A stretch of DNA of 64,000 nucleotides from Leptolyngbya sp. FACHB-261. GTDB taxonomy: Bacteria > Cyanobacteriota > Cyanobacteriia > FACHB-261. The stretch spans positions 1 through 64,000 of the forward strand of contig NZ_JACJPL010000022.1 in assembly GCF_014696065.1 (NCBI RefSeq). The letters are read 5' to 3'. The translations under genes and the position numbers were made by a program. Below, in pieces: positions 18,725 to 28,459 of the stretch (its first letter is position 1; every line of letters begins with the position of its first letter). The notes beneath the pieces were generated by a model that searched no databases, was not told the origin of the DNA, and worked only from the letters and a program-made list of their open reading frames with translations.

Positions 18725-21295
18725 TTAATTCGGGACAACAACATTAATGTCTTGTACATTGTAATACCAAAGCTGATTTTGAACAAAATGTAGAAGTTCT
18801 GCTTTGTGGCGCAGCAGCCAATCAGGATTATTGCCAGCGTATAAGCAAATTTCTACAACTGTTTCATGCCAATCCACTTGGTCAACGGCCTTGCAGTGGT
18901 AGAAGAAGTTCACAATCCTTGTGATTACTCGTGTTCGATCCTGATCTTTATACGGCAGAGATAAATTAATCGTTTTGGGGCTGGTTAGTTGTGTTACGTT
19001 AAATCGAAAGTTTATTTCATGAATTCCTTTCTCCTTGTTACAGACACTACACAAGGTTTGTGAATTCTCTAAAGTTGTTTCACCACCCAAAAATACTGGA
19101 ATGATATGATCAATTTCTAACCTTACACCCCTTCCACGCGCCTCACAGCACAAACAGGTGCAGCTATCCCGTCTTTTAATCTGTGCCTTTTCTTGTTCAG
19201 TTAGTTCTCGTCTGTTTGGGATAACTACTTGGGCCAGAGAAGTTCTAGAATTAGAAATGCCTTCCCCACACAATTCACGATCAAGAATGATTCTAATAGC
19301 TGCCTGCACTGCTGTTTCAAAGCGGCTGAATGATCTGTAGAAAGTCTTCCATAAGGCACCAGGTTTTGAAAATTCTTGGCTTAAGTGTTCACGCAAAGCG
19401 CGGGGAGAAAGCTCAACAACCTTCTGAGCAAGTTTATCTAAGTCGTAAAGCTCTCTCTCCTCAAATGGGTGATAGGTAGGGATAGATTGATTCTGAGCAA
19501 TATGGCGTACTATCTTAATTAAGTCTGAACTGAGCCTCTCACCTATATCGTCGGTTTCACGGTCGAACCACTTGTTGATCCACTGTTCGACTTGAAACTG
19601 CATCCATTCATTATCAAGGTATTCTTTAGACCATTCGTCCAATGAATCGGTACCAGAAATAAAGCCAATGAATGCATCAAGCTTTTGTTTGTTATGTTCA
19701 TAAGCCAATACAAACTCAGTAAACCCTTCCATTGATTCCTGTTTATAGTCAGGATCAGCGTAGACAATTTCTGTTCTGTACCAACCAACAGGAAAGATTC
19801 TCGAGAACGTAGAGATATCATAATCTCCACCGCTCTCAATTGACTTTGCTATCTCTTCTACCAAGCGAATTGAAATATATTCAAACGGGTAATACCCTCT
19901 AACGGGAGATGGGCCAACCTCTGTACCTCCTCCATCAATTGGAGTACCCCAATCTATTAAACGTTTCCAGTCATCGAAAAATAAAACAATATTTGCCTCA
20001 CTACTTCCTCCTGCTTTCTCGCCTCGTAAGGCTCTGCCGACCATTTGAGTGATCAAGATAGAGCTTGTTGTTTGACGAGTAATAAATACTGTTTTAACAG
20101 TAGGAACATCAGCGCCTTCTGTGAGCATTCTGACATTAATTAAAACGTCAAGTGGTGCGTCATTGCCATGCTCATCTTTGTCAGTCTTAAACCGTTCCAA
20201 GATTCGCTTGTTATCGTCTTGTGTGCGCCTGTTACGGGCTTCAGCAGAGCCAGGATCAGCATCTATATGTGAGTAAATTGCGTCCACTTTGATGCCTTTC
20301 TCAAGGAGCTTCTCTTTTATATAGACACACTGAAACCATCGATCAGCAAAGATAATGGTTTTCCCATAAGTATCTTTATTTGATGCGTAAGTATTTGCTA
20401 TAAAATTATTTCTATCTTTGTCAGTTGCAAGGATTTCGATTATGTCTTCTGGTAAGTCTTTATGCTGTTCTACTAATCGTTTATAAAGATTGTCATCGAC
20501 TTCTAGCTCTTTGCCAGTAGCTGCTTTAATATAGTTTGGCCTAGCCAAGATCTTCTGAGCTATTAAACTAGCTTTATTAGCTTTATAGATAATCCCATCC
20601 TGAAAGATTTTCCAGAGCCAGCCTCTCCTAGATGCGTCAGTATAGGTTGGAGTAGCTGTTAGGCCAAGAAGATGTGATTTCGGCAGTAATCTTCGAAGTC
20701 CTAGTGCAGAATCTTTTTCGCCAATTAGAAGATTACGGCAACCATAAGCAGGTGTATGATGAGCTTCGTCAACTACTATAAAAAGCTCTGTTTCTTTGCA
20801 GCTTTCGATAAATTTCCTGAAAGCCGTTTGTACTGGCAGGCCAAATCTGTCTATAGCATCGGTATGCAAATTGCTGATGGCTGTTTGTATCGTCATGATT
20901 ATGACATCATCTGTTAACTGAATAGATGATGCTTTAGCGTGAGATGGATTACTGGAAATACACCGGATATTTAATGTTTTTTTAGAATTTGGAATTTCCC
21001 TAGCATTATCATAAAAAGCTGAGAATGCTTGGTCCAGGAGATAAAACGAAGGAGCCAACCAAAGAATTTTGATGTTTTTAGGGACGACATGATCAGACAA
21101 CCATCTGACAGCTGTAAATGTTTTTCCTGCACCTGTAGGAAGGGCTAATATTCCACTGCCTGATCTATCACCGTTAGCCTTAAATGTTTTACTCAGAGCT
21201 TCAAATGCTTCAACTTGATGCTGAAAAGGTCGTTTGGGGGAGGAGTTAATGTGTTGCTCTCTCAATTTATCTAGGTTGAGCGATACGTATACCAT
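18725..21295 (-). CDS. SF2 DEAH helicase fused to C-terminal HNH endonuclease
   Basis: An 856-residue protein starting at ATG 21295 behind a strong AGGAGG site. The helicase core has Walker A LPTGAGKT (K58), a DEAH box (VVDEAHH, near residue 175), motif III LTATPT, and motif VI QMVGRALRG. After a long helical middle, residues about 710-760 form an HNH domain: CLCC...RLEIDHIIPVFLGGE...NSQTLC..CN, with zinc-binding Cys pairs and the DH-I-P core. The arrangement is like type III Res subunits and other single-gene helicase-nuclease defence proteins, but here the nuclease is HNH. No methyltransferase partner adjoins it. The domain calls are firm; the immune role is inferred from the surroundings. 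Confidence 0.88.
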   Translation of the reverse strand: MVYVSLNLDKLREQHINSSPKRPFQHQVEAFEALSKTFKANGDRSGSGILALPTGAGKTFTAVRWLSDHVVPKNIKILWLAPSFYLLDQAFSAFYDNAREIPNSKKTLNIRCISSNPSHAKASSIQLTDDVIIMTIQTAISNLHTDAIDRFGLPVQTAFRKFIESCKETELFIVVDEAHHTPAYGCRNLLIGEKDSALGLRRLLPKSHLLGLTATPTYTDASRRGWLWKIFQDGIIYKANKASLIAQKILARPNYIKAATGKELEVDDNLYKRLVEQHKDLPEDIIEILATDKDRNNFIANTYASNKDTYGKTIIFADRWFQCVYIKEKLLEKGIKVDAIYSHIDADPGSAEARNRRTQDDNKRILERFKTDKDEHGNDAPLDVLINVRMLTEGADVPTVKTVFITRQTTSSILITQMVGRALRGEKAGGSSEANIVLFFDDWKRLIDWGTPIDGGGTEVGPSPVRGYYPFEYISIRLVEEIAKSIESGGDYDISTFSRIFPVGWYRTEIVYADPDYKQESMEGFTEFVLAYEHNKQKLDAFIGFISGTDSLDEWSKEYLDNEWMQFQVEQWINKWFDRETDDIGERLSSDLIKIVRHIAQNQSIPTYHPFEERELYDLDKLAQKVVELSPRALREHLSQEFSKPGALWKTFYRSFSRFETAVQAAIRIILDRELCGEGISNSRTSLAQVVIPNRRELTEQEKAQIKRRDSCTCLCCEARGRGVRLEIDHIIPVFLGGETTLENSQTLCSVCNKEKGIHEINFRFNVTQLTSPKTINLSLPYKDQDRTRVITRIVNFFYHCKAVDQVDWHETVVEICLYAGNNPDWLLRHKAELLHFVQNQLWYYNVQDINVVVPN

Positions 21296-22294
21296 TAGAT
21301 TCCTCCTAATTTAGGCAGCAGATCACGACTCACGATAGCTGCACATAAGTTTTAGGTTTCCCATATCTCCCTGTTTGCTAACTGAATCTAGAAGGCAATC
21401 GCACTCCTGTACCAGCAGACAAAATAGCTTGAGCAAACCTGTATACCCGCAAGCAGCCTGGATAAACTTGAACATCTTGCAGACATCCCCGCACGATTCC
21501 CCACCGCGCTATGAGGTAAACCGTTTAGCTTGCCTGCAACCTAGGGTCTGCACGACCGCAGGGTATTTTCACTCATGCCACTGAGAGTGGGTGTAACAAT
21601 TCAACCTATGCTTACTTCTCCTGCCCAACGTGATTGGAGCTACTCACGCTAGGCTGGGACATCGAGTTGTGGTGCAGTCCAATCGCCATAAGTCAGTGAT
21701 GATGGGTGTCAGTGTGAACTCGAACACTGACACCCATCTGCCCAGCAGCTAAGGAAATATCTAGCCCGTATTCCAGTGTTCGCATTGTCCAAGCATGCAG
21801 GTAATAGGACGTGAGGATTAGATTAGTTAGGGCACTCCCCACGAGCAAGGGGGATACCGAGGAGCTGTTCAGACCACCTGCAGGTTTCTCAACCCCGCAA
21901 CGGAGGAAGAAGCGGATGGTTAAACCCCCGCTAATCTCAATATTTTCCGGGTGCAACCTTTACGATTTTGGGGCTAGGAGGGGAAGCATGGATATAGAGT
22001 CCAACTTTGCTTCTGCTTGCCCAAGAGGCTAAGTGATATCAATGAGGCTCACGGAGGTCGATCCACTGGAAACTGACAAGTTTCTCTGAAAGCTACGACA
22101 ACGACTAACTAATACAAACTCAGAAGATGCTCAATCAGATTGGTCTATGGGCTGAGAATCTACTGAAATGGTATTTTCCTAAGAAAAACAGAAGCTTGTG
22201 GTAAGAGAATTATTCGAAGAATTCCGCTAATCAACTGAAGCGTTGGACGAATTTTTCAAAAATTGCCCGACAAGAGCAATTTTGACTGTCTAGA
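21296..22294. other. 1-kb intergenic gap with one perfect hairpin
   Basis: No convincing gene in about 1000 bases; the open frames (for example 21811-22032 plus) have no motifs or ribosome binding sites. A perfect 15-bp hairpin lies at 21701-21738 and is listed separately. Confidence 0.5.
21701..21738. other. Perfect 15-bp hairpin, 8-base loop
   Basis: Arms GATGGGTGTCAGTGT (21701-21715) and its exact reverse complement (21724-21738) around GAACTCGA. No T run follows on either strand. It is one of several unrelated perfect-stem hairpins in the gaps of this island. Confidence 0.85.
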
Positions 22295-23596
22295 GTGAAG
22301 AGATTGACACCAAAGGTGAAGAAAGCAGTTATGGAAGCAGTCGCAGCCACATTTGCTATCCCCGACTGGATTGCTGCAGGTTTGAGTAATGGAGTTTACG
22401 AACGAGCTGGGGGTGTTATTCGGGAGGCAGGAAGCAAGCAAGTCATTGCTTGGTTAAAAGAAGTTGCTTTACCTAACCTCTCATCATCTACAATCCCGTC
22501 AATTGATCCAGTTACCGGAGCACTCAATCTAGCTATTTCAAGCGCGAACCTAGGGGTTTCAGTTAAAGGATTTTCAGAGGTCAAACAACAGTTAGGAGTG
22601 GTTCAGCAGAACTTACAACAAGTTCAGGGGAGTTTACAGATTACTTCGGCTTCCAGTCTTCTGAATCTGGGCTTCTCAGTGATAGGTTTTGCTGTGGTGA
22701 TGCACCGCCTTAAGGGTCTTGAGAAACGTTTACAGAAAGCTCAAGAAGTCTTGAATAAAGTCAATTACAAAATTGATCTCAGCTTCTACGCCAATTTCCG
22801 TGCTGCTCTTGACTTAGCAACAAATGCCTTCTCAATGAGCCAACCGGCAGCTTCTAAAAGCATGGCAGTTCAGGCTATCAACCGTTTCTTAGAGGCTGAA
22901 CATATTTATGTTGATTATGCAGACAAGGAACTCGAACGAGCAAGTCAGATTGCGGATGAGTACCTTCTAACTCTAGCTTTAGCTTATATTTCTGAAGCAC
23001 GTTGCTACCTAGAGTTAGAAGAGACTGATGCAGCTCTTCGTCGTCTTCAGGATGGATCGAACGTTCTTCGTCCTCGCATTCGGAAGTATGTCAAACTTCT
23101 ACTCACTTCCAACCCGGCAATCTATTTACATCCTCGATTCAAGGACAAAGTTGATTTGGCTCGGCTTACTAAGGTCTTTCAATGGCTTGAGCCTAACTTG
23201 GATGAAAAGGCTGTGTTCGAGCTTCAGCGAGAGAACTTATTCAAGCTGGCTCTAGAGCAAGATAAATGGATAGAAACGTTGCCAGCAGCTATCTTAGACC
23301 GTGCTGAGGTGAAGGAAGGTTGGTTCGGCCCTGATCTAGATGACCTGAGACGAAAGGCTGTTAGACAACTTCCTAAGGCAATGGAAGTGATGGAATCAAT
23401 GATCGAGACCAATGATCGTTTTGAGGCTTACCAGGAGGAAGTCAAAGCGATCAAAGAGTTGGGGATAAGCTTCCACGATTGGATGAAATTGGCTCCAGAT
23501 CAAGAGGCGCAGCCAGAGGGCACAAATTTGATGTACATCATTCCAGCTAGCTCAAACGATAGAAGTACCAGCATCGGGAGTTTAGATTCTAACTAA
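22295..23596 (+). CDS. Unknown helical protein preceding the type I R-M operon
   Basis: A 433-residue protein, start GTG 22295 (ATG 22331 is an alternative; neither has a clear ribosome binding site). It is almost all helical, with a glycine/hydrophobic stretch around 120-150 (SSLLNLGFSVIGFAVVMHRL) that could insert in a membrane, next to heptad-like coiled segments (KQQLGVVQQNLQQVQGSLQI and LKGLEKRLQKAQEVLNKV). The C-terminal half resembles TPR-like helical hairpins. It ends 58 bases before the hsdR start on the same strand, so it may be co-transcribed. A helical protein with one central hydrophobic hairpin recalls pore-forming effectors, but I do not recognise the family and do not assign a function. 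Confidence 0.7.
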   Translation: MKRLTPKVKKAVMEAVAATFAIPDWIAAGLSNGVYERAGGVIREAGSKQVIAWLKEVALPNLSSSTIPSIDPVTGALNLAISSANLGVSVKGFSEVKQQLGVVQQNLQQVQGSLQITSASSLLNLGFSVIGFAVVMHRLKGLEKRLQKAQEVLNKVNYKIDLSFYANFRAALDLATNAFSMSQPAASKSMAVQAINRFLEAEHIYVDYADKELERASQIADEYLLTLALAYISEARCYLELEETDAALRRLQDGSNVLRPRIRKYVKLLLTSNPAIYLHPRFKDKVDLARLTKVFQWLEPNLDEKAVFELQRENLFKLALEQDKWIETLPAAILDRAEVKEGWFGPDLDDLRRKAVRQLPKAMEVMESMIETNDRFEAYQEEVKAIKELGISFHDWMKLAPDQEAQPEGTNLMYIIPASSNDRSTSIGSLDSN

Positions 23597-23654
23597 GGGC
23601 CTGTGGTCATCGAAGTTGAGATTGAAAACTGGGCCAAGTGAGCAAAGGATAGTA

Positions 23655-26600
23655 ATGATAGCATCCCAGAATTTTGCGTTTCTGCAGGTTCATGACACAC
23701 AATTAGTGCGACTCGGTACTCTGGCCGAGCAGTACTTCGTAACTGATCCCAATACTTGTCTAATTAAGTTGCGCCAGTTTAGCGAGCTGCTGGCTCAGCT
23801 GGTAGCAGCAAGGGTAGGGCTTTACCTGGAGGGCGAAAATCAGGTCGATTTGTTGCGCCGCCTCCGGGATGAAGGCCTACTCAACAGAGATGCTGGACAG
23901 CTTTTCTATGAGTTGCGTGTGACTGGTAACAAAGCAACTCATGCTTTGTCTGGAGATCATCGCTCAGCGCTGAGTTGTCTCAAGTACGCTCGAGAGTTGG
24001 GGATCTGGTTTCACAAGTCCTTTTCCAAGGAGCGCAACTTTAAGCCAGGCCCGTTCATTCCACCTCCAGATCCAAGGAGTGAGACACAGGCTCTCAAGCA
24101 GGAACTGGAGCGGCTGCGAGCTGAGGCCCAGGTAGCCCGGACGATGGCTGAAGCAGCCCAAGCCTCAGCCTTAGAGGAAGCACAGTTGCGGGAGGTGGCT
24201 GAGGAGCTCCTGATAGAAGCAGAAGCCAAAGCTCAGGAGGTGCAGGCACATCTAGTTGAGATTCAAGCCCAAGCAACTCGTGAAGCACCGCAGGCTATTC
24301 AGCAAGTCATCCGTCAAGCACAGCAGGCTGAGACAGAGATCGTGCTTGATGAGGCCGAGACACGACGCCTCATTGACCGGAAACTGCAAGCAGCTGGCTG
24401 GGAAGCAGATTCGGAGCAACTCACTTTTGCCAATGGCATTCGTCCCCAGAAGGGCAAGAACTTAGCAATCGCAGAGTGGCCCACCCAGGGAGGCCGAGCG
24501 GATTACGCCTTGTTTGTTGGGCTTGAGGCGGTTGCTGTAGTGGAGGCTAAGCGCAGGAGTAAGGATGTCTCTGCTGATATTGACCAGGCTAAGCGCTACA
24601 GCCGTACCTTTCAAATTCTAGGAAATGAGACGCTGTCGGGCGGCCCTTGGCGCGAGTTCAAGGTCCCTTTTGTCTTTGCCACCAACGGGCGGGAGTATCT
24701 GAAGCAACTGCGCACCAAAAGTGGAATCTGGTTCTGTGACCTGCGCCGTCCTGAGAACCTGCGCTATCCCCTCAACGGCTGGTACACGCCCAAAGGACTG
24801 CTTGATTTACTGGCACAGGATGTGGACCAGGCACAGGCAAAGCTAGCTCAGGAAGACTTTAACTATGACCTGAAGCTGAGGGAATACCAGATTAAGGCGA
24901 TCCAGGCGACTGAGTCTGCTTTGGCTGAGGGAAGGCGAGAGCTACTTCTCGCAATGGCAACGGGCACGGGTAAAACGAAAACCTGTATTGCTCTGGTTTA
25001 CCGGCTGCTAAAGACAAAACGCTTTCGGCGAGTGTTGTTTTTGGTAGACCGCACCGCGTTGGGAGAGCAGACTGACAACGCTTTCAAAGAAAGCCGGATG
25101 GAGAGCCTTCAGAGCTTTTCAGACATTTTTGATGTCAAGGGGCTGAAGGACGCAACTCCTGAAGCGGCAACTAGGGTCCAAATCTCAACCGTCCAGGCAT
25201 TTGTAAAGCGGATTCTCTATGCATCAGATGAGCGGGCAGTGCCCCCTGTAGATCAGTACGACTGCATTGTGATCGATGAGTGCCATCGGGGCTATTTGCT
25301 GGATCGGGAGCTGAGTGATACTGAACTGAGTTTCCGAGACGCTGACGATTACATTTCTAAGTATCGTCGCGTGCTGGAACACTTCGACGCGGTGAAGATT
25401 GGTCTGACGGCAACCCCAGCGCTGCACACAACCGAGATTTTTGGGCCTCCAATCTATCAGTACAGCTACCGTGAGGCAGTGATTGATGGCCACTTGATTG
25501 ACCATGAGCCACCCTTCCGAATCGAAACAAAGCTGTCTCAAGAAGGCATCGTTTGGAAGCAGGGGGACTCAATAGCAAAGTTTGATCCCAAGACCGGGAA
25601 GCTGGATCTAGCGAATGCGCCGGACGAGGTGAAGTTAGAGGTTGAGCAGTTCAACCGTAGGGTGATCACCCAAGAGTTCAACCGAGTGGTTTGCGAGGCG
25701 CTAGCTTCTTACCTTGACCCGGCTCTGCCAGAGAAAACCCTGGTCTTTTGCGTGGATGATAATCACGCAGATCTCGTGGTGGACCAGCTGAAAACAGCGC
25801 TGGCTAATCAATACGGCAGTGTGGAAGATGATGCAGTTTTAAAGATTACAGGTAAGGCAGATCAGCCTTTGCAGTTGATTCGGCGCTTCCGGAACGAGCA
25901 GAATCCCAAAATTGCAGTAACGGTGGATCTGCTCACAACTGGCATAGATGTGCCTTCTATCTGCAACCTAGTGTTTCTGCGTCGGGTGAATAGCCGTATT
26001 CTGTACGAGCAAATGTTGGGACGGGCGACGCGGCTCTGTCCGGACATCGGCAAGCAGGTCTTCCGCATTTTTGATGCGGTGGATCTCTATGCGGGCTTGG
26101 AGGCGTTCACCAACATGAAACCAGTCGTGGTGGATCCCAAGATTTCGTTTGCGCAGTTGGTTGAGGAGTTGGGTCGCGTGCAGGCATCTGATGCTTTGGC
26201 CTTGGTCGTGGATCAACTGCTGGTAAAACTTCAGCGCAAGCGGCAGTCGATGTCACCAGAGGGGCGGGCGGAGTTGGAGACCCTGGCCGGAATGCCACTT
26301 GATGAGATGGTGAGTCAGTTGCGTCAGGCAAAGCCTGACCAAGTCCAGCAGTGGTTCCAAGGCCGGGAGTCCTTGGCAGTTCTCCTTGATCAGCGTCGGG
26401 AAGCAAATCAGCCCATTCTGGTGTCGTATCACGTTGATGAGTTGCAGAGCATCTCGCGGGGTTACGGTGTGGCAGGAGATGGGGCTTATCGCCAGCGACC
26501 AGCAGACTATCTCGATGACTTCAAGCGTTTCTTGACTCAGAACCAAAACGAGATCGCAGCGCTGCTAGTCGTCACCCAACGCCCTCGGGAGCTGACACGG

Positions 26601-27005
26601 GCACAACTGCGAGAGCTGCGGCTGCTATTAGATCGGGCAGGCTACTCAGAGCAGGCGTTACGGTCGGCCTGGCAAGACGTGACGAATCAGGACATTGCCG
26701 CGTCGATCATTGGCTTCATTCGGCAGGCCGCGCTGGGAGATGCGCTGGTGCCTTATGAAGAACGAGTGGATCGGGCTCTCAAGAAAATTCTGACGAGTCG
26801 GGCTTGGACCCCACCGCAAAGGCAGTGGTTGGAGCGCATTGGCAAACAGCTCAAGGTGGAAACCATTGTGGACCGGGAGGCCTTAGATCAGGGCATGTTC
26901 AAAGTTCAGGGGGGTGGCTTTGAGCGGCTGAACCGAACTTTCGAGGGCAAGTTGGAGGAAATTCTGGTAGAGATTAATGATGCGCTTTGGCAGAGTGCAA
27001 GTTAG
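23655..27005 (+). CDS. hsdR: Type I restriction enzyme R subunit
   Basis: HsdR is the ATP-driven translocase and nuclease of type I restriction. I chose ATG 23655, with AAAGGA upstream, over a TTG 39 bases earlier. The product is about 1116 residues. The N-terminus is a DUF4145-like helical domain (about 1-135), then a long coiled coil (about 155-240). The PD-(D/E)XK nuclease follows (ADYALF...VVEAKRR; E297, K299), then SF2 motor motifs: Walker A ATGTGKT (K440), DECH (D541-H544), LTATPA, and motif VI QMLGRATRLC. It heads an hsdR-hsdM-(Rpn)-hsdS cluster, with hsdM 15 bases downstream. All key motifs are present, so it looks functional. Confidence 0.95.
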   Translation: MIASQNFAFLQVHDTQLVRLGTLAEQYFVTDPNTCLIKLRQFSELLAQLVAARVGLYLEGENQVDLLRRLRDEGLLNRDAGQLFYELRVTGNKATHALSGDHRSALSCLKYARELGIWFHKSFSKERNFKPGPFIPPPDPRSETQALKQELERLRAEAQVARTMAEAAQASALEEAQLREVAEELLIEAEAKAQEVQAHLVEIQAQATREAPQAIQQVIRQAQQAETEIVLDEAETRRLIDRKLQAAGWEADSEQLTFANGIRPQKGKNLAIAEWPTQGGRADYALFVGLEAVAVVEAKRRSKDVSADIDQAKRYSRTFQILGNETLSGGPWREFKVPFVFATNGREYLKQLRTKSGIWFCDLRRPENLRYPLNGWYTPKGLLDLLAQDVDQAQAKLAQEDFNYDLKLREYQIKAIQATESALAEGRRELLLAMATGTGKTKTCIALVYRLLKTKRFRRVLFLVDRTALGEQTDNAFKESRMESLQSFSDIFDVKGLKDATPEAATRVQISTVQAFVKRILYASDERAVPPVDQYDCIVIDECHRGYLLDRELSDTELSFRDADDYISKYRRVLEHFDAVKIGLTATPALHTTEIFGPPIYQYSYREAVIDGHLIDHEPPFRIETKLSQEGIVWKQGDSIAKFDPKTGKLDLANAPDEVKLEVEQFNRRVITQEFNRVVCEALASYLDPALPEKTLVFCVDDNHADLVVDQLKTALANQYGSVEDDAVLKITGKADQPLQLIRRFRNEQNPKIAVTVDLLTTGIDVPSICNLVFLRRVNSRILYEQMLGRATRLCPDIGKQVFRIFDAVDLYAGLEAFTNMKPVVVDPKISFAQLVEELGRVQASDALALVVDQLLVKLQRKRQSMSPEGRAELETLAGMPLDEMVSQLRQAKPDQVQQWFQGRESLAVLLDQRREANQPILVSYHVDELQSISRGYGVAGDGAYRQRPADYLDDFKRFLTQNQNEIAALLVVTQRPRELTRAQLRELRLLLDRAGYSEQALRSAWQDVTNQDIAASIIGFIRQAALGDALVPYEERVDRALKKILTSRAWTPPQRQWLERIGKQLKVETIVDREALDQGMFKVQGGGFERLNRTFEGKLEEILVEINDALWQSAS

Positions 27006-27020
27006 CCGACAAAACACCTT

Positions 27021-28442
27021 ATGAATGCGACTTCTGATATTGTCCAAAAGCTCTGGAACCTGTGCCATGTCTTGCGGGATGAGGGCATCAGCTATCTGCA
27101 ATATGTCACGGAGCTAACCTATCTGCTGTTTCTGAAGATGATGGCAGAGACCGGGGGCGAGAGTCAGCTGCCTGAGGGATACCGCTGGGGTGATTTGGTG
27201 GTGCGCGAGGGGATTGAGCAGCTCACATTCTATCGGTCGCTACTGTTGGACTTAGGGCTGCACAGTTCACCTCAAGTGAAGGCGATTTTTGCCAATGCAC
27301 AGACAGCCCTGAAGCAGCCCAAGATTTTGCAAAAGCTTGTGAAGTCGATTGATGGACTGGACTGGTACTCAGCGAAAGCGGAGGGGCTTGGCGATCTGTA
27401 CGAAGGGCTGCTGGAGAAGAACGCTAGCGAGAAGAAGTCAGGGGCTGGGCAGTATTTCACGCCGCGTCCGCTGATTGATTCGATGGTTGCACTGATGAAA
27501 CCGCAAGCAGGGGAGCACATTCAAGACCCTGCAGCAGGCACAGGTGGTTTTCTGATTGCGGCAGACCGCTACATCAAGGAGCGCACGGATAACTTATTTA
27601 ATTTGCCAGAGGCGGAGCAGAACTTTCAGCGACGGGATGCATTCTACGGCATGGAGTTGGTGCAAGATGCGCACCGATTGTTGCTGATGAACATGATGCT
27701 GCATGCGATTGAGGGAAATGTGCAGCTGGGGGATACCCTTTCGGGGGATGGTCAACGTTTGGCGAAGGCAGATTTGATTCTGACCAACCCCCCCTTTGGC
27801 ACGAAGAAGGGTGGGGGGCTACCGTCACGGGACGACTTCACCTACGCGACTTCCAACAAGCAGTTGGCGTTTTTGCAGCACATTTATAGAGGTTTGAAAG
27901 TGGAGGGACGGGCAGCGGTGGTGCTGCCGGACAATGTGCTGTTTGAGGATGGGCAGGGTCGTCAGATTCGATCTGACCTGATGGGCAAATGCAACCTGCA
28001 TACAATTCTGCGGTTGCCTACGGGAATTTTCTACGCACAGGGTGTGAAGACCAATGTGCTGTTTTTCCAACGGGGCAATACCGATAAGGGCAATACTGAG
28101 GCGGTTTGGATTTATGACATGCGCACCAACATGCCCTCGTTTGGCAAGCGCACCCCACTGAGCCGTGTTCATTTCAAGAACTTCGAGGCGGCCTATGGCG
28201 ATGACCCCAATGGTGGTAGCCTGCGGGTTGATGAGGGTGAGAATGGGCGCTTCCGCCGTTTCTCACGAGAGCAAATCACCAAGCGAGGCGAAAACCTTGA
28301 CATTTCCTGGCTGAGGGATGAGAGCTTGCATTCGGGCGATGACCTGCCCGAACCTGATGAAATCGCTGCTGAGATCATGCTGAGGCTGCGAGCGGCGATG
28401 GAGGAAATGGAGGCGCTGTCTGAATTGCTGGAGGCGGAATAG
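27021..28442 (+). CDS. hsdM: Type I restriction-modification methyltransferase M subunit
   Basis: HsdM is the adenine-N6 methyltransferase subunit. The 473-residue protein has the N-terminal helical HsdM domain, the AdoMet-binding loop DPAAGTGGFL (from D169) and the catalytic NPPF (N256-F259). It starts 15 bases after hsdR and ends 17 bases before an Rpn-type nuclease gene. The C-terminal helix (EIMLRLRAAMEEMEALSEL) would pack against HsdS. No disruption is visible. Confidence 0.95.
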   Translation: MNATSDIVQKLWNLCHVLRDEGISYLQYVTELTYLLFLKMMAETGGESQLPEGYRWGDLVVREGIEQLTFYRSLLLDLGLHSSPQVKAIFANAQTALKQPKILQKLVKSIDGLDWYSAKAEGLGDLYEGLLEKNASEKKSGAGQYFTPRPLIDSMVALMKPQAGEHIQDPAAGTGGFLIAADRYIKERTDNLFNLPEAEQNFQRRDAFYGMELVQDAHRLLLMNMMLHAIEGNVQLGDTLSGDGQRLAKADLILTNPPFGTKKGGGLPSRDDFTYATSNKQLAFLQHIYRGLKVEGRAAVVLPDNVLFEDGQGRQIRSDLMGKCNLHTILRLPTGIFYAQGVKTNVLFFQRGNTDKGNTEAVWIYDMRTNMPSFGKRTPLSRVHFKNFEAAYGDDPNGGSLRVDEGENGRFRRFSREQITKRGENLDISWLRDESLHSGDDLPEPDEIAAEIMLRLRAAMEEMEALSELLEAE

Positions 28443-28459
28443 GGGGATAGGTTGAGCCC

